A DNA stretch of 64,000 nucleotides from Gnetum montanum (lineage: Eukaryota > Streptophyta > Gnetopsida > Gnetales > Gnetaceae), in contig MNCI01016028.1 in NCBI GenBank assembly GCA_015680685.1, positions 502,305 to 566,304 of the forward strand, given 5' to 3'. The notes beneath the pieces are model-generated. The model did no database searches, had not been told where the DNA came from, and saw only the letters and a list, made by a program, of their open reading frames with translations. Below are positions 13,202 through 25,361 of the stretch, one piece after another (position 1 is the stretch's first letter; every line of letters starts with the position of its first letter). Both the position numbers and the translations under genes were made by a program.

Positions 13202-14048
13202 TGATGAGTGGCGAGATACCCCTACACTCAACCATACGAATACGAGCATTTTCACGCGTGATCCAGTCAAACTCCGTAGATGGACTAGTTGTGGCACCTA
13301 AATCGTTAACCTTAGGTCGCAGTTCGCTATCTTCCCACCTAGACTAGTATTATATTTTTCACGTATGGTTTAGTCCAGAGTGAGGTGTATGATGTGTTCC
13401 TAATCTACACTACTCCTGAAGGCAATGGGAAATAAGATTAACTACGCTAGGCTAGGAGGAAAGGGTAAGAAAATCTAATCTAGCCTAAGTGCGATGAGCA
13501 TCCATTTCTTGATTATCCGTACACATCTTGGACTTTGTGCATGACTACCACTGGGATTACCAAGCGTAGATCCTAGGTACGCTACTAGATTACCAAGTAG
13601 TCACACTTAAATGCTCGTAATCAAGTCGTACTCATTCCGCATTTTAACATGAGTTTAAGGGTGAGAGAGATTAACTAGGAAAGCAGTAAATAAAAATTAA
13701 TTAATTAAATAAAAAATTTAATGCTGCAATGATGAAGTAATCTTGATCTTTATTTCTGATCATGTGCATGTCCAAGTACGTCACACTCAAATAATGGATG
13801 GCGTACAATTACATTCACCACACTACAAGCAGACACTGAAAAATATTCTATCTCTAGAAGGGGAAAACTGCCAGAGCTTCGCTAAGGAACTAAACTAGAT
13901 GTGAAATGAAGGAGAGCTACCTCTTATTTATAGACATTATCGTAGGCAAGACACAATATCGCATATGCAATATCACGACCCATGAGATATCGCGGGTGCG
14001 TTATCGTGGATGCGTTATCGCAGCAGTCAGCAAATTCATGACTCATCA
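13202..14048 (-). repeat. LTR of inner element (3' LTR)
   Basis: 847 bp, the same length as its partner at 19014-19860. It begins TGATGAGT and ends ACTCATCA, an 8-bp perfect terminal inverted repeat. Both copies share the GCGTTATCGTGGATGCGTTATC repeats near the right end. Confidence 0.9.
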
Positions 14049-14211
14049 TACCCCCACGACTGAATGAAAACTCGTCCTCGAGTTACAGTGATTACACAGT
14101 GGATAGGTATGGGACTATTATATGGAAAAATGGGATGATGCCATAGTGTGGGGAGAAAACAAAATAAAGACACAACACACAGAATATGCTACAACTACAA
14201 AAATTTGGAAC

Positions 14212-14978
14212 TCATGTAGTTCCTGGTGGCGGTGGTTCCTCCATAGGTGTCTTTCACTTTTCTTGCACTCCAGGTCTTCGGATTTGATAGCGTTGAAGTT
14301 TGACCTGGAGTTTCTCCTCTTGTAAGGCCTTGAGTGCCTTGGCATGCATGTAAGTTTGCACTTGTGCCATAGAGGCATCCCAGTCAGCCTTCTCTTTATC
14401 TTCTGCCACCCTTTTATTCTCTATCAATAGTTTACTAAGTTGCTCAGTTCTGAAAGTGTCCAGCTAGTTCTGAGCAACCTTTGGCCCTATATTCGAAAGG
14501 TTTAATACTTCTAAAATGGCTTGAATAGAGAAATCAATAGTCACACCACAATTGTTAACCGTGGTGCCTTCTCCCTATTGTGCCAAAATTGGTACGTTTT
14601 CCCTAAGTACCAGGCACTACTTTTACAGAGGGTAGGCCATAATGGAGATCCTTTGAGGTGATCCCTAATGACCTTCAAAGAAAATTTTGCAAAAGGTCCA
14701 AAGTTTAATTCCATGATCGCTACAGTGAATATGGACCTTTCATGGATGATCTAAACACAATCCTAGGTCAGCGTGAGATATCGCCCCTGTTCAGATGTTG
14801 CAGCAGCTCCTTCTTTCGCCTACCTTGATTTTATAGTAGGAGGATCCTCTTGATGAATGTTGAATGATTGTTCCTCTTGTTCTGTATGTTATCTGGTAGG
14901 ATCTTGTCTTCCACCTCTCTGAGATCGTTGAATCACACCTTGAGTAGGACCTTCTTGTTGTCCATGTTTCGAGGCCAT
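14212..14978 (-). pseudogene. 3' ORF of inner element
   Basis: The ATG at 14978 directly follows TGATTGCAG, a good splice acceptor. The N-terminus is basic and rich in Q, G and R (M-A-S-K-H-G-Q-Q-E-G-P-T-Q-G). An IMELNFGPFAKF block with SPLWPT close behind (about 14,640-14,722) matches the larger copy at about 39,970-40,050. A heptad-like QTYMHAKALKALQEE helix lies near 14,325-14,370. The C-terminus reads EKLQVKLQRYQ, then MEEPPPPGTT and TGA at 14212. Several in-frame stops, some of them likely CGA-to-TGA decay, make it non-functional. Position after pol resembles the env-like ORF of Athila elements, but no envelope features are seen. Function unknown. Confidence 0.6.
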
Positions 14979-14999
14979 CTGCAATCACACGGGAACAAT

Positions 15000-16870
15000 C
15001 ATTAGTAAGGTTGTTACCAAAGTTAGGTTATACCTTACTACTTACCTTAATAGATTTACTTTATTTCCATGTGATGTTAATTATTGGAAGAACCTATCCC
15101 TGAAAGATTATAATGTTGAGTCCGCTTTGCTTAGGTGGTTTCCAAATTTAATTTTCTGGTATAGCTAAGGGGATGAAATTTTTTTTAACACATTTTGTTC
15201 TTAATTTTACAACTAATTACCCTTAAAGATGTCCTTTAGGTGATGATGAATTTCAAAACATTTATATGCTATTCAGCATGTGCCCCTCCCCCATGACTAA
15301 GCTGAACACTCTGGGGTCAAGTAGGCTCAAATGGAATGAAAATCGGAGTACCAGCGAGCGAGTTATGGATATGAAAGCACGGGATGTGCAATCGTGAGTT
15401 GTAGAGAGGAATTTGAAAAACTTCCCTTGTGTGAACAGTTACAAATGATGGTGATTAGCACAGGGGGGTCACAAATATATATTTTCATCAAAGTTAGGGC
15501 AATTAGAGAACGTACCGAATTTTTAATATTTCTTTAAAATTAAACAATGTAAACTAAGGACATCTGGATGATTGTTATAGGGTTCCATGGTAATTCAACT
15601 GGTTCTGAAGGCACAAAAATTAGGATGGTGTGGAATTTATCATTAAGGAACTCGGATGGCAGAGAAAAAGGCTATCTGATGATTCATAGGAACATTGAAT
15701 TGGAGGGATAGTAATAAGGGAAAGAATATCATGAACAATACGCTAAGGGTAATAAATGATGTGTTTGAGCTGTCATAAGTGAAAATTACAAAAGATTACA
15801 CAAGTGGATCCTCCCCAAAGTAGATTTCAACCTAAAATGCCTTTGTGTAACCACACTTAAAGTGTCCGTGGGCACTAGAAGGGCTAAATGTAATCCGCAC
15901 TAACTCCACAAAACACACACATGTAAATAGCACCAGAATGAGATGAAAATTCTATGCTACATGGAACACGAGCCACAATTACACGAACAGTGAGATGAGA
16001 CGAAGTATAGAAAGGGATTGTAGAGATTGGAACATGAGGTAACTGACCCAGGGCATAGTGAATCCTACATGTAAAGCATGATTAAGGTGTCATTAACCCA
16101 TCGTTCCAAGATCAGGGCCAAGTCCATTCCTCTAAATAGTGACATCACATTGTTTCATCCCATGATGAGCAACTATGAGAGTACCACAGCAATAAGGCAT
16201 ATGATCACTTGGCGTTTTATACAAGGGCGGAGTGATTTTTTTGTTTTATGGCACACTTTTTTCTTCTTCTTGTTTTCCTTTTTTTTTGTGTCTTTTTCAC
16301 TTTACTGAATCCATAAAAGCCGCAAAACTTTAGGCATGGGTGCATGTCTTTCCAGTGGGACCCCCTAGAATAGCATTTGATTTTTGAGTACCCTTTTTGA
16401 TTACTCTTACTCCCATTTTTCGTTAGATCTACAAGGATCTTAGTACAACCATGTTGCATGACAACTCCCACAGGCATTACCAAAGAGAATCCACAAGTCC
16501 CCTTGATGTCACACCCTAATCATTCCCTCTCGGTCCATCCTTTTTCATTCTAGGTGCAATGAACACAAAATTAATTTTAAGAATGTCAAGAATATCACTG
16601 TAGCCTCGAACAGGCCCTCTTATTTGTAGAATGGATGAGTGGGTGTAATGGGCTCACTGTCCACATAATTGATCACTCGTGACTTAATAACATAAAACAC
16701 ACCTCAACCAACAATCCACATGAGTGTTTTATTCGTAGATGAGATTACTTATAAAAAACGTAAAAAAGACAAAAATACTAAAAAGACAAAAAGACAAAAA
16801 GATAAAACAAGAAGTTGAAAAATGAAAAACTGGAAAACAAAAATTGAAAAATTAAAGAAAATGAAAAATA
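15000..16870. other. Non-coding spacer of the inner element
   Basis: Lies between gag and the 3' ORF and is shared with the outer copy. It contains an A-rich tract with AAAAAGACAAAAAGA-type repeats (about 16,740-16,870) and CCTCCCCCATG near 15,287, which recurs at about 40,690 in the largest family member. It would form the intron, or subgenomic upstream region, of the 3' ORF. Confidence 0.5.
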
Positions 16871-16874
16871 TTTA

Positions 16875-18874
16875 TTAATCCTGCTTATTATTGAAATGGG
16901 GGATATCCCTCATAACTAATCGGTTGAGGATGGCAAGGATTAATAAATGGAAAATGAGGATCCTTGCATGTTGGAAGTATTGGAACTTGGCCATACGTAC
17001 CCCATCAAGTTCACACACTTGATTATAATGAGCATAGTGGGGCAATTTATACGATGTAGTTCCCAGATAATGAGTTGACCAACTATGATATTTGGGACCG
17101 TTAGATGGTATGCAAGGATTGGGTTGTCGCTCTCCATTCTTGTGTTCATTGGGTCGTATTGTTGTTGGAGTGTGAGTTGGTGGCCCTAATGAAGTTACAT
17201 GAGGCGTTAGGTTCGAAGGTAATGGTGCACCACAGTGTGGGGCTTGTGCTGAGTTGGAGGATGCAATGGCCTCGAAATTATGTTGTCCCTTCTTACGACC
17301 ATGTTTAAAGAAGGGGCGCTTTGGATGTTGAAGAGGTTTCTCACTGCTATTGGAAGTAGTAGCACAAGTGTTATTCGTGGGTTGTTGTTATGGTACAGAC
17401 ACCTTAGGAATAGTTTGTGGCAATGTGGAAGGAGGGAAAGGATGAGAATGTTGAAAGTTAGGAAGAGTATAGGATGCACAAGGTGGTGGTTGTGTTGGAG
17501 GCATGGGTTGATAGTATTGTGGAGAATAGTAATGTGGTGAGATAAAGTATGGTGGCCCAGTTGGAGAAACAGGACGTTGAACTTGATAAGCGTTTGGATT
17601 CAGATAATATGAAGGGTGCCTCCAATATAGGGATGGTTTCCCCCATGACTAGGATTGTTGCCACTGTGATCGAACATCGTATCTCTGTACGAACTCTAGA
17701 TGTAGCGTGCTTCCCCAATGCTCTTGTAGATGTAACAATATTGGGCATTGGCCCTTGGGGTGATCATATAGGCATATGTTGCATTCATACATATGATTGG
17801 TAGTTGAGCACTTATTCCCTTCATTCTTTTTCTCTAAATGTCTAATGTTTTGTCCTGCTTCTTGGGTTGTCAAAACTCTATCCCCAATGTTGTTGATAAA
17901 TTCTCCACACTTTTGATATGTCCATTCCAACATCTTATTGATCTTTTCCTTGGCTTCCTCTAATGATTGCTGTATTGGCAAAGATGATGTTTCTGCCTTG
18001 AGATTAGTTGATCTCTCCTTTTTGGAATCATGGACCTTTGTTAAGTTGAAATTTTGATCCCATTGATGTTTTTCAACACTCTTCCATATAGCCATATCTC
18101 CTTCTTCTTTTGCTACCTACTTGATAAGCTCTTGGACTTTATCATTTCGTAGTTCATATAGTTGACCTTGGGCATACATTCCTAAGGTCTCTCTTGTTTC
18201 ATTACGTAGCCCATCAATGGTATGATACATTAGCCTTTCCTCAGAAAACCCATGGTCTGGACAGTTGTTTAATAGTGCATAATATCTTTCTATGGCCATG
18301 TCCAATGGTTCATGTTGTGCTTGTTTCCATCCTTGGATTTTTTTCCTTAAGGCTGACACCCTTGCGTAGGTTTGATATTTTTCGTTAAATACTTCTACCA
18401 TTATTGACCAACGTCGTATTGAATTTGGTTTTAATGATCTATACCATACTTTTTCTTGGTCAACGAGTGTCATAGGAAAGAGCTTAAGTTTTTGCCACCC
18501 ACTATCAATGTTATTCCATGTGCAGGCATTGTAGACGGCTTGTAAATGTTAATGTGGATCTAAGTCATAGCCTCCTGAGAAAGTAGGGAAGTTGTTTAAA
18601 TTGAGCCTAGGTAGGCAGCTCTCTTTACGATGCCTACGGGAGATTCAAATAGCCTCTTGTATTTGCATTAAGCTTGTAGTGGCCAGTGGGGGTTCATCAT
18701 CATCAAGTAGGTTATGCTTTCGTGCATTGGGATGACGTTGTTTCGTTTATGTTTATAAGAAACCCCCACTTCGGATTGCATACTCCAATCTTCATTGTCA
18801 TCTAATTCATTCATTCTCCAATGAATTTCCTCACTAGGTGTGGCATTGTTATAGTAGTCTTGGAGGAGAGGCAT
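16875..18874 (-). pseudogene. gag of inner element
   Basis: Starts at ATG 18874 (MPLLQDYYNN) and ends at tandem TAA codons near 16,875: about 667 codons broken by several frameshifts and stops. The capsid-like gag domain is clear at 18,117-18,473: VWYRSLKPNSIRRW, then LRKKIQGWKQAQHEPLDMA and CPDHGFSEERLMYHTIDGL, the usual Athila/Tat-type gag pattern. A knuckle-like CNICLYDHPKGQCP lies near 17,735-17,775. The C-terminal third (about 16,880-17,600) is rich in P, Q, Y, H and N and of low complexity. The outer copy and the 46-48 kb copy are homologous. Confidence 0.8.
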
Positions 18875-19013
18875 GGTTGTGAATTGTGTGTGAATTTATG
18901 TGTGACTACTTATAATTATTTCTTTCTAAAAGATATATCGTTAATTCTTTACAGCGACCTTGTATGATATAACTAATCTAGATAACTAGCATCGTCCCTG
19001 GCAATGGTGCCTA

Positions 19014-19860
19014 TGATGAGTGGCAAGATACCCCTACACTCAACCATACGAATACGAGTGTTTTCATGCGCGATCCAGTCGAACTCCGCAGACGGACTAG
19101 TTGTGGCACCTAGATCGTTAACCTTAGGTCGCAGTTCGCTATCTTCCCACCTGGACTAGTATTATATTCTTCACGTATGGTTTAGTCCAGAGTGAGCTGT
19201 ATGATGTGTTCCTAATCTACGCTACTCCTGAAGGCAATGGGAAATAAGATTACCTACACTAGGCTAGGAGGAAATGGTAAGAAAATCTAATCTAGCCTAA
19301 GTGCGATGAGCATCCGTTCCTTGATTATTCGTACACATCTTGGACTTCGTGCATGACTACCACTGGGATTACCAAGTGCAGATCCTAGGTACGCTACTAG
19401 GTTACCAAGTAGTCACACTTAAATGCTCGTAATCAAGTCGTACTCATTCCGCATTTTAACATGAGTTTAAGGGTGAGAGAGATTAACTAGGAAAGCAATA
19501 AATAACAATTAATTAAATAAATAACAAAGTGAATGCTGCAATGATGAAGTAATCTTGATCTTTATTGCCAGTCATGTGCGTGACCAAGTACGTCACACTT
19601 GAATAAAGGATGCCATACAATTACATTCACCACACTGTGGGCAGACACTGAAAAATATTCTATCTCTGGAAGGGGAAAACTACCAAAGCTTCACTAAGGA
19701 ACTAAACTAGATGTGAAATGAGGGAGAGCCATCTCTTATTTATAGACATTGCGGCCGGTAGGACACAATATCGCGTACGTGATATCGCGACCCATGCGAT
19801 ATCATGGGTGCGTTATCGTGGATGCGTTATCGTGGCAGTCAGCAAATTCATGACTCATCA
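19014..19860 (-). repeat. LTR of inner element (5' LTR)
   Basis: 847-bp partner of 13202-14048, differing from it by only a modest number of substitutions, so the inner insertion is clearly younger than the gag-only element at 375-5,969. Confidence 0.9.
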
Positions 19861-20240
19861 AAAGAGAATCCACAAGTCCCTTTGATGTCACATGCTAATC
19901 ATTCCCTCTTGATCCATCCTTTTTCATTTCGGGTACAATGAACACAAAATTAATTTTAAGTTTTAAGAATGTCAAGAATATCACTGTACCCTCGAACAAA
20001 ACCTCTTATTTGTAGAATGGATGAGTGGGTGTAATGGGCTCACTGTCCAAATAATTGATCATTCGAGACTTGATAACATAGAACACACCTCAACCAACGA
20101 GCCACATGAGTGTTTTATTCGTAGATGAGATTACTTGTAAAAAGATAAAAAGATAAAAAGACAAAAAGATAAAACAAGAAATTAAAAAATGAAAAACTGA
20201 AAAACAAAAAATTGTAAAATTAAAGAAAATGAAATATTTA

Positions 20241-22009
20241 TTAATCCTGCTTGTTATTAAAATAAGGGATATCCCCCATAACTAAACGGTTGAGCATGAC
20301 GAGGATTAATAAATGAAAGATGAGGATCCTTGCATGTTGGAAACATTGAAACTTGGTCATACTTACCCCATTGGGCTTCACACACCTTATTATAGTAAAC
20401 ATAGTGGGGCAATTTATAAGATGTGGTTCCTGGATAAAGAGTTGACCCACTATGATACTTGGGACCGTAAGATGGTATGCAAGGATTAGGATGTCACTCT
20501 CCATGGCTGTATTCATTGGGCCATATGGTTGTTGGAGTGTTAATTGGTGGCCCTGATGAAGTAACATGAGGTGTTGAGTTCAAGGAGAAGGATGCACCAC
20601 AGTGTTGGACTTGTGTTGAGTTAGAGAATGCAGTGGCATTGGAATTGTGTTTTCCCTTCCTATGGTCATGTCTAAAGAAGGGACGCCTTTGATGTTGAGG
20701 AGGTCTCTCATTGCTTTTGGCAATAGTAGCACAAGTAACATTTGTGGGTTTTTACTGTGGTGCAGACACTTCAGGAACAGTTGGTGGCGATGTAGAAGGA
20801 GGGAAAGGATGAGAACGTTGAATATGTTGAAATTTGGGAGAATTATAAGGTACACAAGGCGGTGGTTGTGTTGAGGACATGGGCTGATAGTATTGAGGAG
20901 AATCATAATGTGGTGAGATAGAGTATGTTGACCCAGTTGGGGAAACAGGATGTTGGACAAGATAAGCATTTGGATTCGGATGATATGAAGGGTTTCTCCA
21001 GTTTAGAGATGGCTTCCCCCACGACTGGGATTGTTGCCACTATGATCGAACACAGTATCTCTGTATGAACTCTGGGTGTAACGTGTTTTTCCAATGCTCA
21101 TATAATGTAACAAGATTGGGCATTGGCCCTTAGGGTGATCGTACAGGCAGATGTTGCATTCATACGTATGATTGGCAGCTGAGCTCTTATTTTCTTCATT
21201 CCTTTCTTCCGATTGTCTAATGACATTTTGTCCTGCTTCTCAAGTTGTCAAAATTCTATCTCCAATATTATTGATGTATTCCCCACACTTTTTATGCATC
21301 CATTCCAGCATCTTATTGATCTTTGCCTCGATTTCATCTAATGATTNCCATCAATGATATGGTACATTAGCCTTTCCTCAGAGAACTGATGGCCTGGACA
21401 GTTGTTTATCAATGCATAATATATTTCTAAGGCCATGTCCAAGGGTTCATGTTGTGCTTGTTTCCACTCTTGGATTTGTTTCCTCAAGGTCGACACTCTT
21501 GCATACGTTTGATATCTTTCGTTAAAAAGTTCTACCATTGTTGGCCAACGTCATATTGAATTTGGTTTTAATGATCTATACCATACTTTTGCTTGGCCAA
21601 CGAGTCTCATAGGAAAGAGCTTGAGTTTTTTCCAACCGTTATCAATGTTGTTCCATGCATAGGCATCGTAGAAGGCTTGTAAATGTTGTTGCGGATCTAA
21701 GTCATAGCCTCTTGAGAAATTGAAAAAGTGGTTTAAATTGAGCTTGGGTAGGCGGCTCTCTTTATGATGCCTACGGGAGATTCGAACAGCCTCTTGTATT
21801 TGCATTAGGCTTGTAGTGGCCAGTAAGGGTTCATCATCATTGAGTAAGTTATGCTTTCGTGCATTGGGACGATGTTGCCTTTGTTTAGGTTTATAAGAAA
21901 TTCCCACCTCGGATTACGTACTCCAATCTTCATTGTCATATAATTCGTTGGTTCTCCAATGAATTTCCTCACTAGATGTGGAATTATCGTAGTCTTGTAG
22001 GAGAGGCAT
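20241..22009 (-). pseudogene. gag of outer element, with assembly gap
   Basis: Start MPLLQDYDN at 22009, stop at 20241. 21,551-21,907 encodes the N-terminal half (LPKLNLNHFFNFSRGYDLD, then QAKVWYRSLKPNSI); 21,338-21,538 continues the gag domain. At 21347 a single N replaces about 242 bp that are present in the inner copy (17,969-18,210). The true length is thus near 2.0 kb. The P/Q/Y-rich C-terminal region is retained. Confidence 0.75.
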
Positions 22010-22138
22010 GGTTGTGATATTGTGTGTGACTTTTTGTAATTATTTCTTCCTAAAAGATATATCGTTAATTCCTATACAGTGACCTTGTATGATACAACTA
22101 ATCTAGATAACTAGCACCGTCCTTGGCAACGGCACCAA

Positions 22139-23006
22139 TGATGAGTGACGAGGTACCCCTATACTCAACCATACGAATACGAGCGTTTCTTGCACGATCC
22201 GGTCAAACTCCACAGATGGACTAGTTGTAGTATCCAGACAGTTACTCGTAGGTCGCAGTTCGTTGTCTTCCCACCTAAACTAGTATTAACTTTGTTACGT
22301 ATGGTTTAGTCCAGAGTGAGGTGTATGATGTGTTCCTACACTAATGCTACTCCTGGGTATGATGGGAAATAATATTAACTAAGCTAAGAGAGAGAGGGTG
22401 AGAGAGAATCTAAGCTAGCCTAGGTGCGATGAGCATTCATTCCTCAATCATCCGTACACATCTTGGACCTCGTGCATGACTACCACTAGGATTACCAAGC
22501 GCAGATCATAAGTACGCTACTGGGTTACCAAGTAGTCACACTTAAATGCTTGTGATCAAGTCATACTCATTCCGTGTTTAATAGGAGTTTAGGGTAAAGA
22601 GATGTTAACTACGAAAGCAATAAATAACAATAAAAATTAAATAATTAAACTAAGTGAATGCTACAATGATGAAGTAATCTCGATCTTTATTTTCAGTCAT
22701 GTGCATGTCCAAGTACGTCACACTCGAATAAAGGATGCCGTACAATTACAATCATCACACTACGGGCATGCACTGAGAAATAATTCTAACTCTAAGAAGG
22801 AAAAACTACAAGAGTTTGGATAAGGGACTAAGAACTAATGCCAAAACCAAGTGTGCTGCCTTTTATTTATAGGCTCACACAAGAACCGCGATATCGGGGG
22901 TCCCATAAAAGGGGTCCGATATCGGGACCTATCAAACTTTGTATCTTGTATTAGGGTTCCGATAACAGGGGTCCGATAACAAGACCTGATAGACCATGAT
23001 TCATCA
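22139..23006 (-). repeat. LTR of outer element (5' LTR)
   Basis: 868 bp, from TGATGAGTG to TCATCA. On the minus strand the PBS follows at 22,138-22,118. Confidence 0.85.
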
Positions 23007-23364
23007 ACAGTAAATATAATTATGATTATTTTTGTATGATGTATATCATTACAATGCAATGTGTGTCTAGATGATGTTGTAGCATGTAAGGCAAGATCTT
23101 ATTCTAGGAGATCCATGTCTAGGTCCTCTCAATGACCATTGGCTCTTGCTAGGGTAGCCACACACACACACACACTTTTTTAATCTTTATTTTTGAAGTG
23201 AAGAGTGAGTCACCCAAGCTACACAAAAACAAAGTAAAAGCACCATTTGTCATAACCGCAGGCTTGGCTTGCTCCTATGTCATTTGCAACATGATCTTAC
23301 AAAACTAGCAAGCATCTATTAAAGCAAAGTCAGTTAGAGTTAGTAGGTTTGTTGTACCTCGAGA
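23007..23364. other. Spacer between gypsy element and numt
   Basis: Contains a short (CA)n run near 23,160-23,176 and otherwise unassigned sequence. Confidence 0.35.
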
Positions 23365-24640
23365 TTCGATCGAACCACAGGTTCTCCTACTACTACCTTG
23401 TTATGACTTTACCCCAATCTAAGCCCCCACCTTGGTATGCACCAACTAAAGATGCCACCCCAAGCTTCACCATCCTAGTGAAATAGGAGAATGCAATAGA
23501 CAAATCACAAATCTCTCTATAACATCTTACTCCCCCTTACTATTGAGGAAAAACAAAGGTACCATACTATTGTGATGCACTACAACACTAGTACAATATG
23601 GTAGTAGCATGCGTCGTCTTCAACTATGATGGCTCTAGTAAGAGCTTTTCCTAGGTTGTGATCAGTAATGTGCACAAGGCTCTAATATAGATTCACTATG
23701 TCATGCTAATACGTGATTCCTAGCAATTTCACCTTCCTGTTCTCGAGTTGCAAAAAATAATCTAAACTAAGGCAAATGTTTCTACCTTATTCTCTCTGCA
23801 GTATAGCTTTACGTCATCCCGACCTTCCTCCAACATCTCACTGGAAGTCTCTTATGAGTGCAACCCACCCCCACCAAGTGGGAGGACCTAAGGAACATCA
23901 CTAGAATCTCACCACCTAGCCAATGTCATTAGAAATGCAAGCAACATTGGTAACTTGACCACTATAGACAACACTTAATCAGGCTCTGACAAGATGAACA
24001 CCTTAGTGACTTGATCACTCAACTCGACTTCATCACTTTGTGCACCACAATAAAAAAATGACAAGGGTTTTGCTCATTAAGGAACTTAACTAAAAATCTC
24101 ATTAACACAAGCTAACACCCATACATCACTTGTAGCCACTGTTTTCACATCATCCCATTAAGGACAAGCACACTTGTCACTGCTATCAACAAGGGTTGGT
24201 AAGGTTCTACTCATTCTATCAAATTAAACCACATGCTCCACCACTTGTGTAGACCCCTATCAATTCCTTTGAGTTTCAATCTTGTAATCGTACTCCCCAA
24301 GAAAAGTGTTTTTCATGTTAGCTAGGCCCTTGATCAAGCAAAGATTCATTGTTTTACATGTTAACTGTTGATCAAGCAAACATTCATTGCTTATAGCATG
24401 AACTACAAAGATATCTTATCTTATTTGCTTCCCATGCTTTTGTACCCAAACATCAACAAAGACCCAACTTCCTTTGCTATTGGCATACCATGATATCTCT
24501 TAGGATTTTATCCCTCCACACAAACTTCCACTATTCATATTTATAAAATTCATTTTTTTTCAAGACTTAATGCCTATCACCTAAAGACCCTCATATTCAA
24601 CTCTCCCAATGTCAATCCCAAGCCTAGACACAAAAAAAAG
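23365..24640 (-). pseudogene. rrn18: Mitochondrial 18S rRNA fragment (numt)
   Basis: Read on the minus strand, 23,365-24,640 follows the small-subunit rRNA of plant mitochondria. Recognisable pieces are the 3'-end GTCATAACAAGGTAG, the GTGCACAAGGCTC region, the TCTCGAGTTGCAAAAAA complement of the helix-44 side, the 900-region ATTAAACCACATGCTCCACC and CAATTCCTTTGAGTTTCAA, and the 790-loop GACTACAAAGATATCTTATC complement. The terminus (GAACCACAGGTTCTCCT on the plus strand) fits the mitochondrial rather than the plastid gene, which ends in the anti-Shine-Dalgarno GATCACCTCC. Most changes are G/C to A/T, as expected for methylated nuclear DNA. The 5' part of the gene is not recognised. Confidence 0.85.
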
Positions 24641-25361
24641 GTTAGCATTAAGTTGGCAATTAACTATAATACCTTCCAAATCTTATGGATGAGTTTCTTT
24701 TTAAAATTTTGCAAATGACAAAGCATTCCTCAAAATTCAATTTGATGAATTTGTACATAAACAAAAATCAAGCTCTTCATATAGCCAAATTGGGAAAAAA
24801 AACTCATGTAAGCAACCTGATTTTACTAAGGCAAAGCTAAGATGATGACATAAACACCATCATATTCAAGTGGTAGAGGAACTCCTCAGCATTTTTTTAC
24901 AAAACCCACACCCCTACATTACAAAACCGTGCTTGCCTACATCACAAAGGAGAGGTTGGTAAAAACCGAAATGGCAACCTCCCTTTCCATCACTAGCACT
25001 TCCTAAAGCCACCATAAACATTAGTATGTACCTTCTTTAGATATTTTAATTACCCATCTCCGCTATAAAAACTTTGAAATGTAATATAGTTAAAATATTT
25101 GCCAAATACACTATCCTTACCATCCTCAAATAATTCAATAATTTTTTTAGGAATAAGTCACTTAAAAAGTTATTGCATGCCTTAAATTTCATGAACGAAA
25201 CGTTTCCAACAATTGTTTAAATATTTCTTGCCACACTTATAAATTGCAAGACCAAATCCAAAATTCCAGACTATGAATCATTCGGTTCAAGAAATCCGGG
25301 TTGCAAGAGATTCCAAACAATGCACATGTTTTTGTTTTTGTTTTTTTTTATTTTTTTCTTT
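24641..25361. other. 3' flank of the proteasome gene
   Basis: AT-rich sequence downstream of the PBA1 stop. On the minus strand an AATAAA-like element lies at about 25,347-25,352, within a few bases of the stop. The true polyadenylation site cannot be placed. Nothing else is recognised. Confidence 0.4.

Larger units (their letters stand above)
13202..19860 (-). mobile_element. Inner Ty3/gypsy element, pol-deleted
   Basis: Two 847-bp LTRs (13202-14048 and 19014-19860) with the perfect 5-bp target duplication AAAGA (13197-13201 and 19861-19865). The flanks rejoin to a sequence the inner element itself carries (ACCAAAGAGAATCCACAAG at about 16,480), showing it landed in a sister element. The PBS inside the right LTR reads GGCACCATTGCCAGGGACG on the minus strand; the polypurine tract is CGTGGGGGTA next to the left LTR. 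From 5' to 3' on the minus strand: gag (18,874-16,875), A-rich spacer, non-coding spacer, 3' ORF (14,978-14,212). Pol is absent. Confidence 0.9.
10707..23006 (-). mobile_element. Outer Ty3/gypsy element, pol-deleted, split by a sibling
   Basis: Bounded by related LTRs at 10707-11601 and 22139-23006, both running TGATGAGTG...(A)TCATCA on the plus strand. Candidate target duplication: ATAGT on the left, ACAGT on the right (4 of 5). It reads on the minus strand: the 5' LTR is on the right, next to a PBS reading TGGTGCCGTTGCCAAGG, close to the TGGCGCCGTTGCCGGGGA site common in Athila/Tat-type plant gypsy elements. Gag lies at 20,241-22,009 and a short 3' ORF at 11,776-12,213. No pol remains. The interior is interrupted at 13,201 by the inner copy. 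Without it the element would be about 5.6 kb. Confidence 0.85.

Noticed and set aside
16740-16870. A-rich tract as a retroposon poly(A) tail
   Set aside because: The same tract occurs at the same place in the sibling elements (about 20,140-20,230 and 42,340-42,540), so it is part of the family spacer.
20580-20969. 129-codon minus-strand frame and its counterpart at 17,207-17,479
   Set aside because: Shadow frame of the P/Q/Y-rich gag C-terminus; the gag frame has the better composition and shared stop.
23365-24640. Functional or plastid 16S rRNA gene
   Set aside because: Too many substitutions for a working rRNA, and the 3' end fits the mitochondrial gene, not the plastid one.
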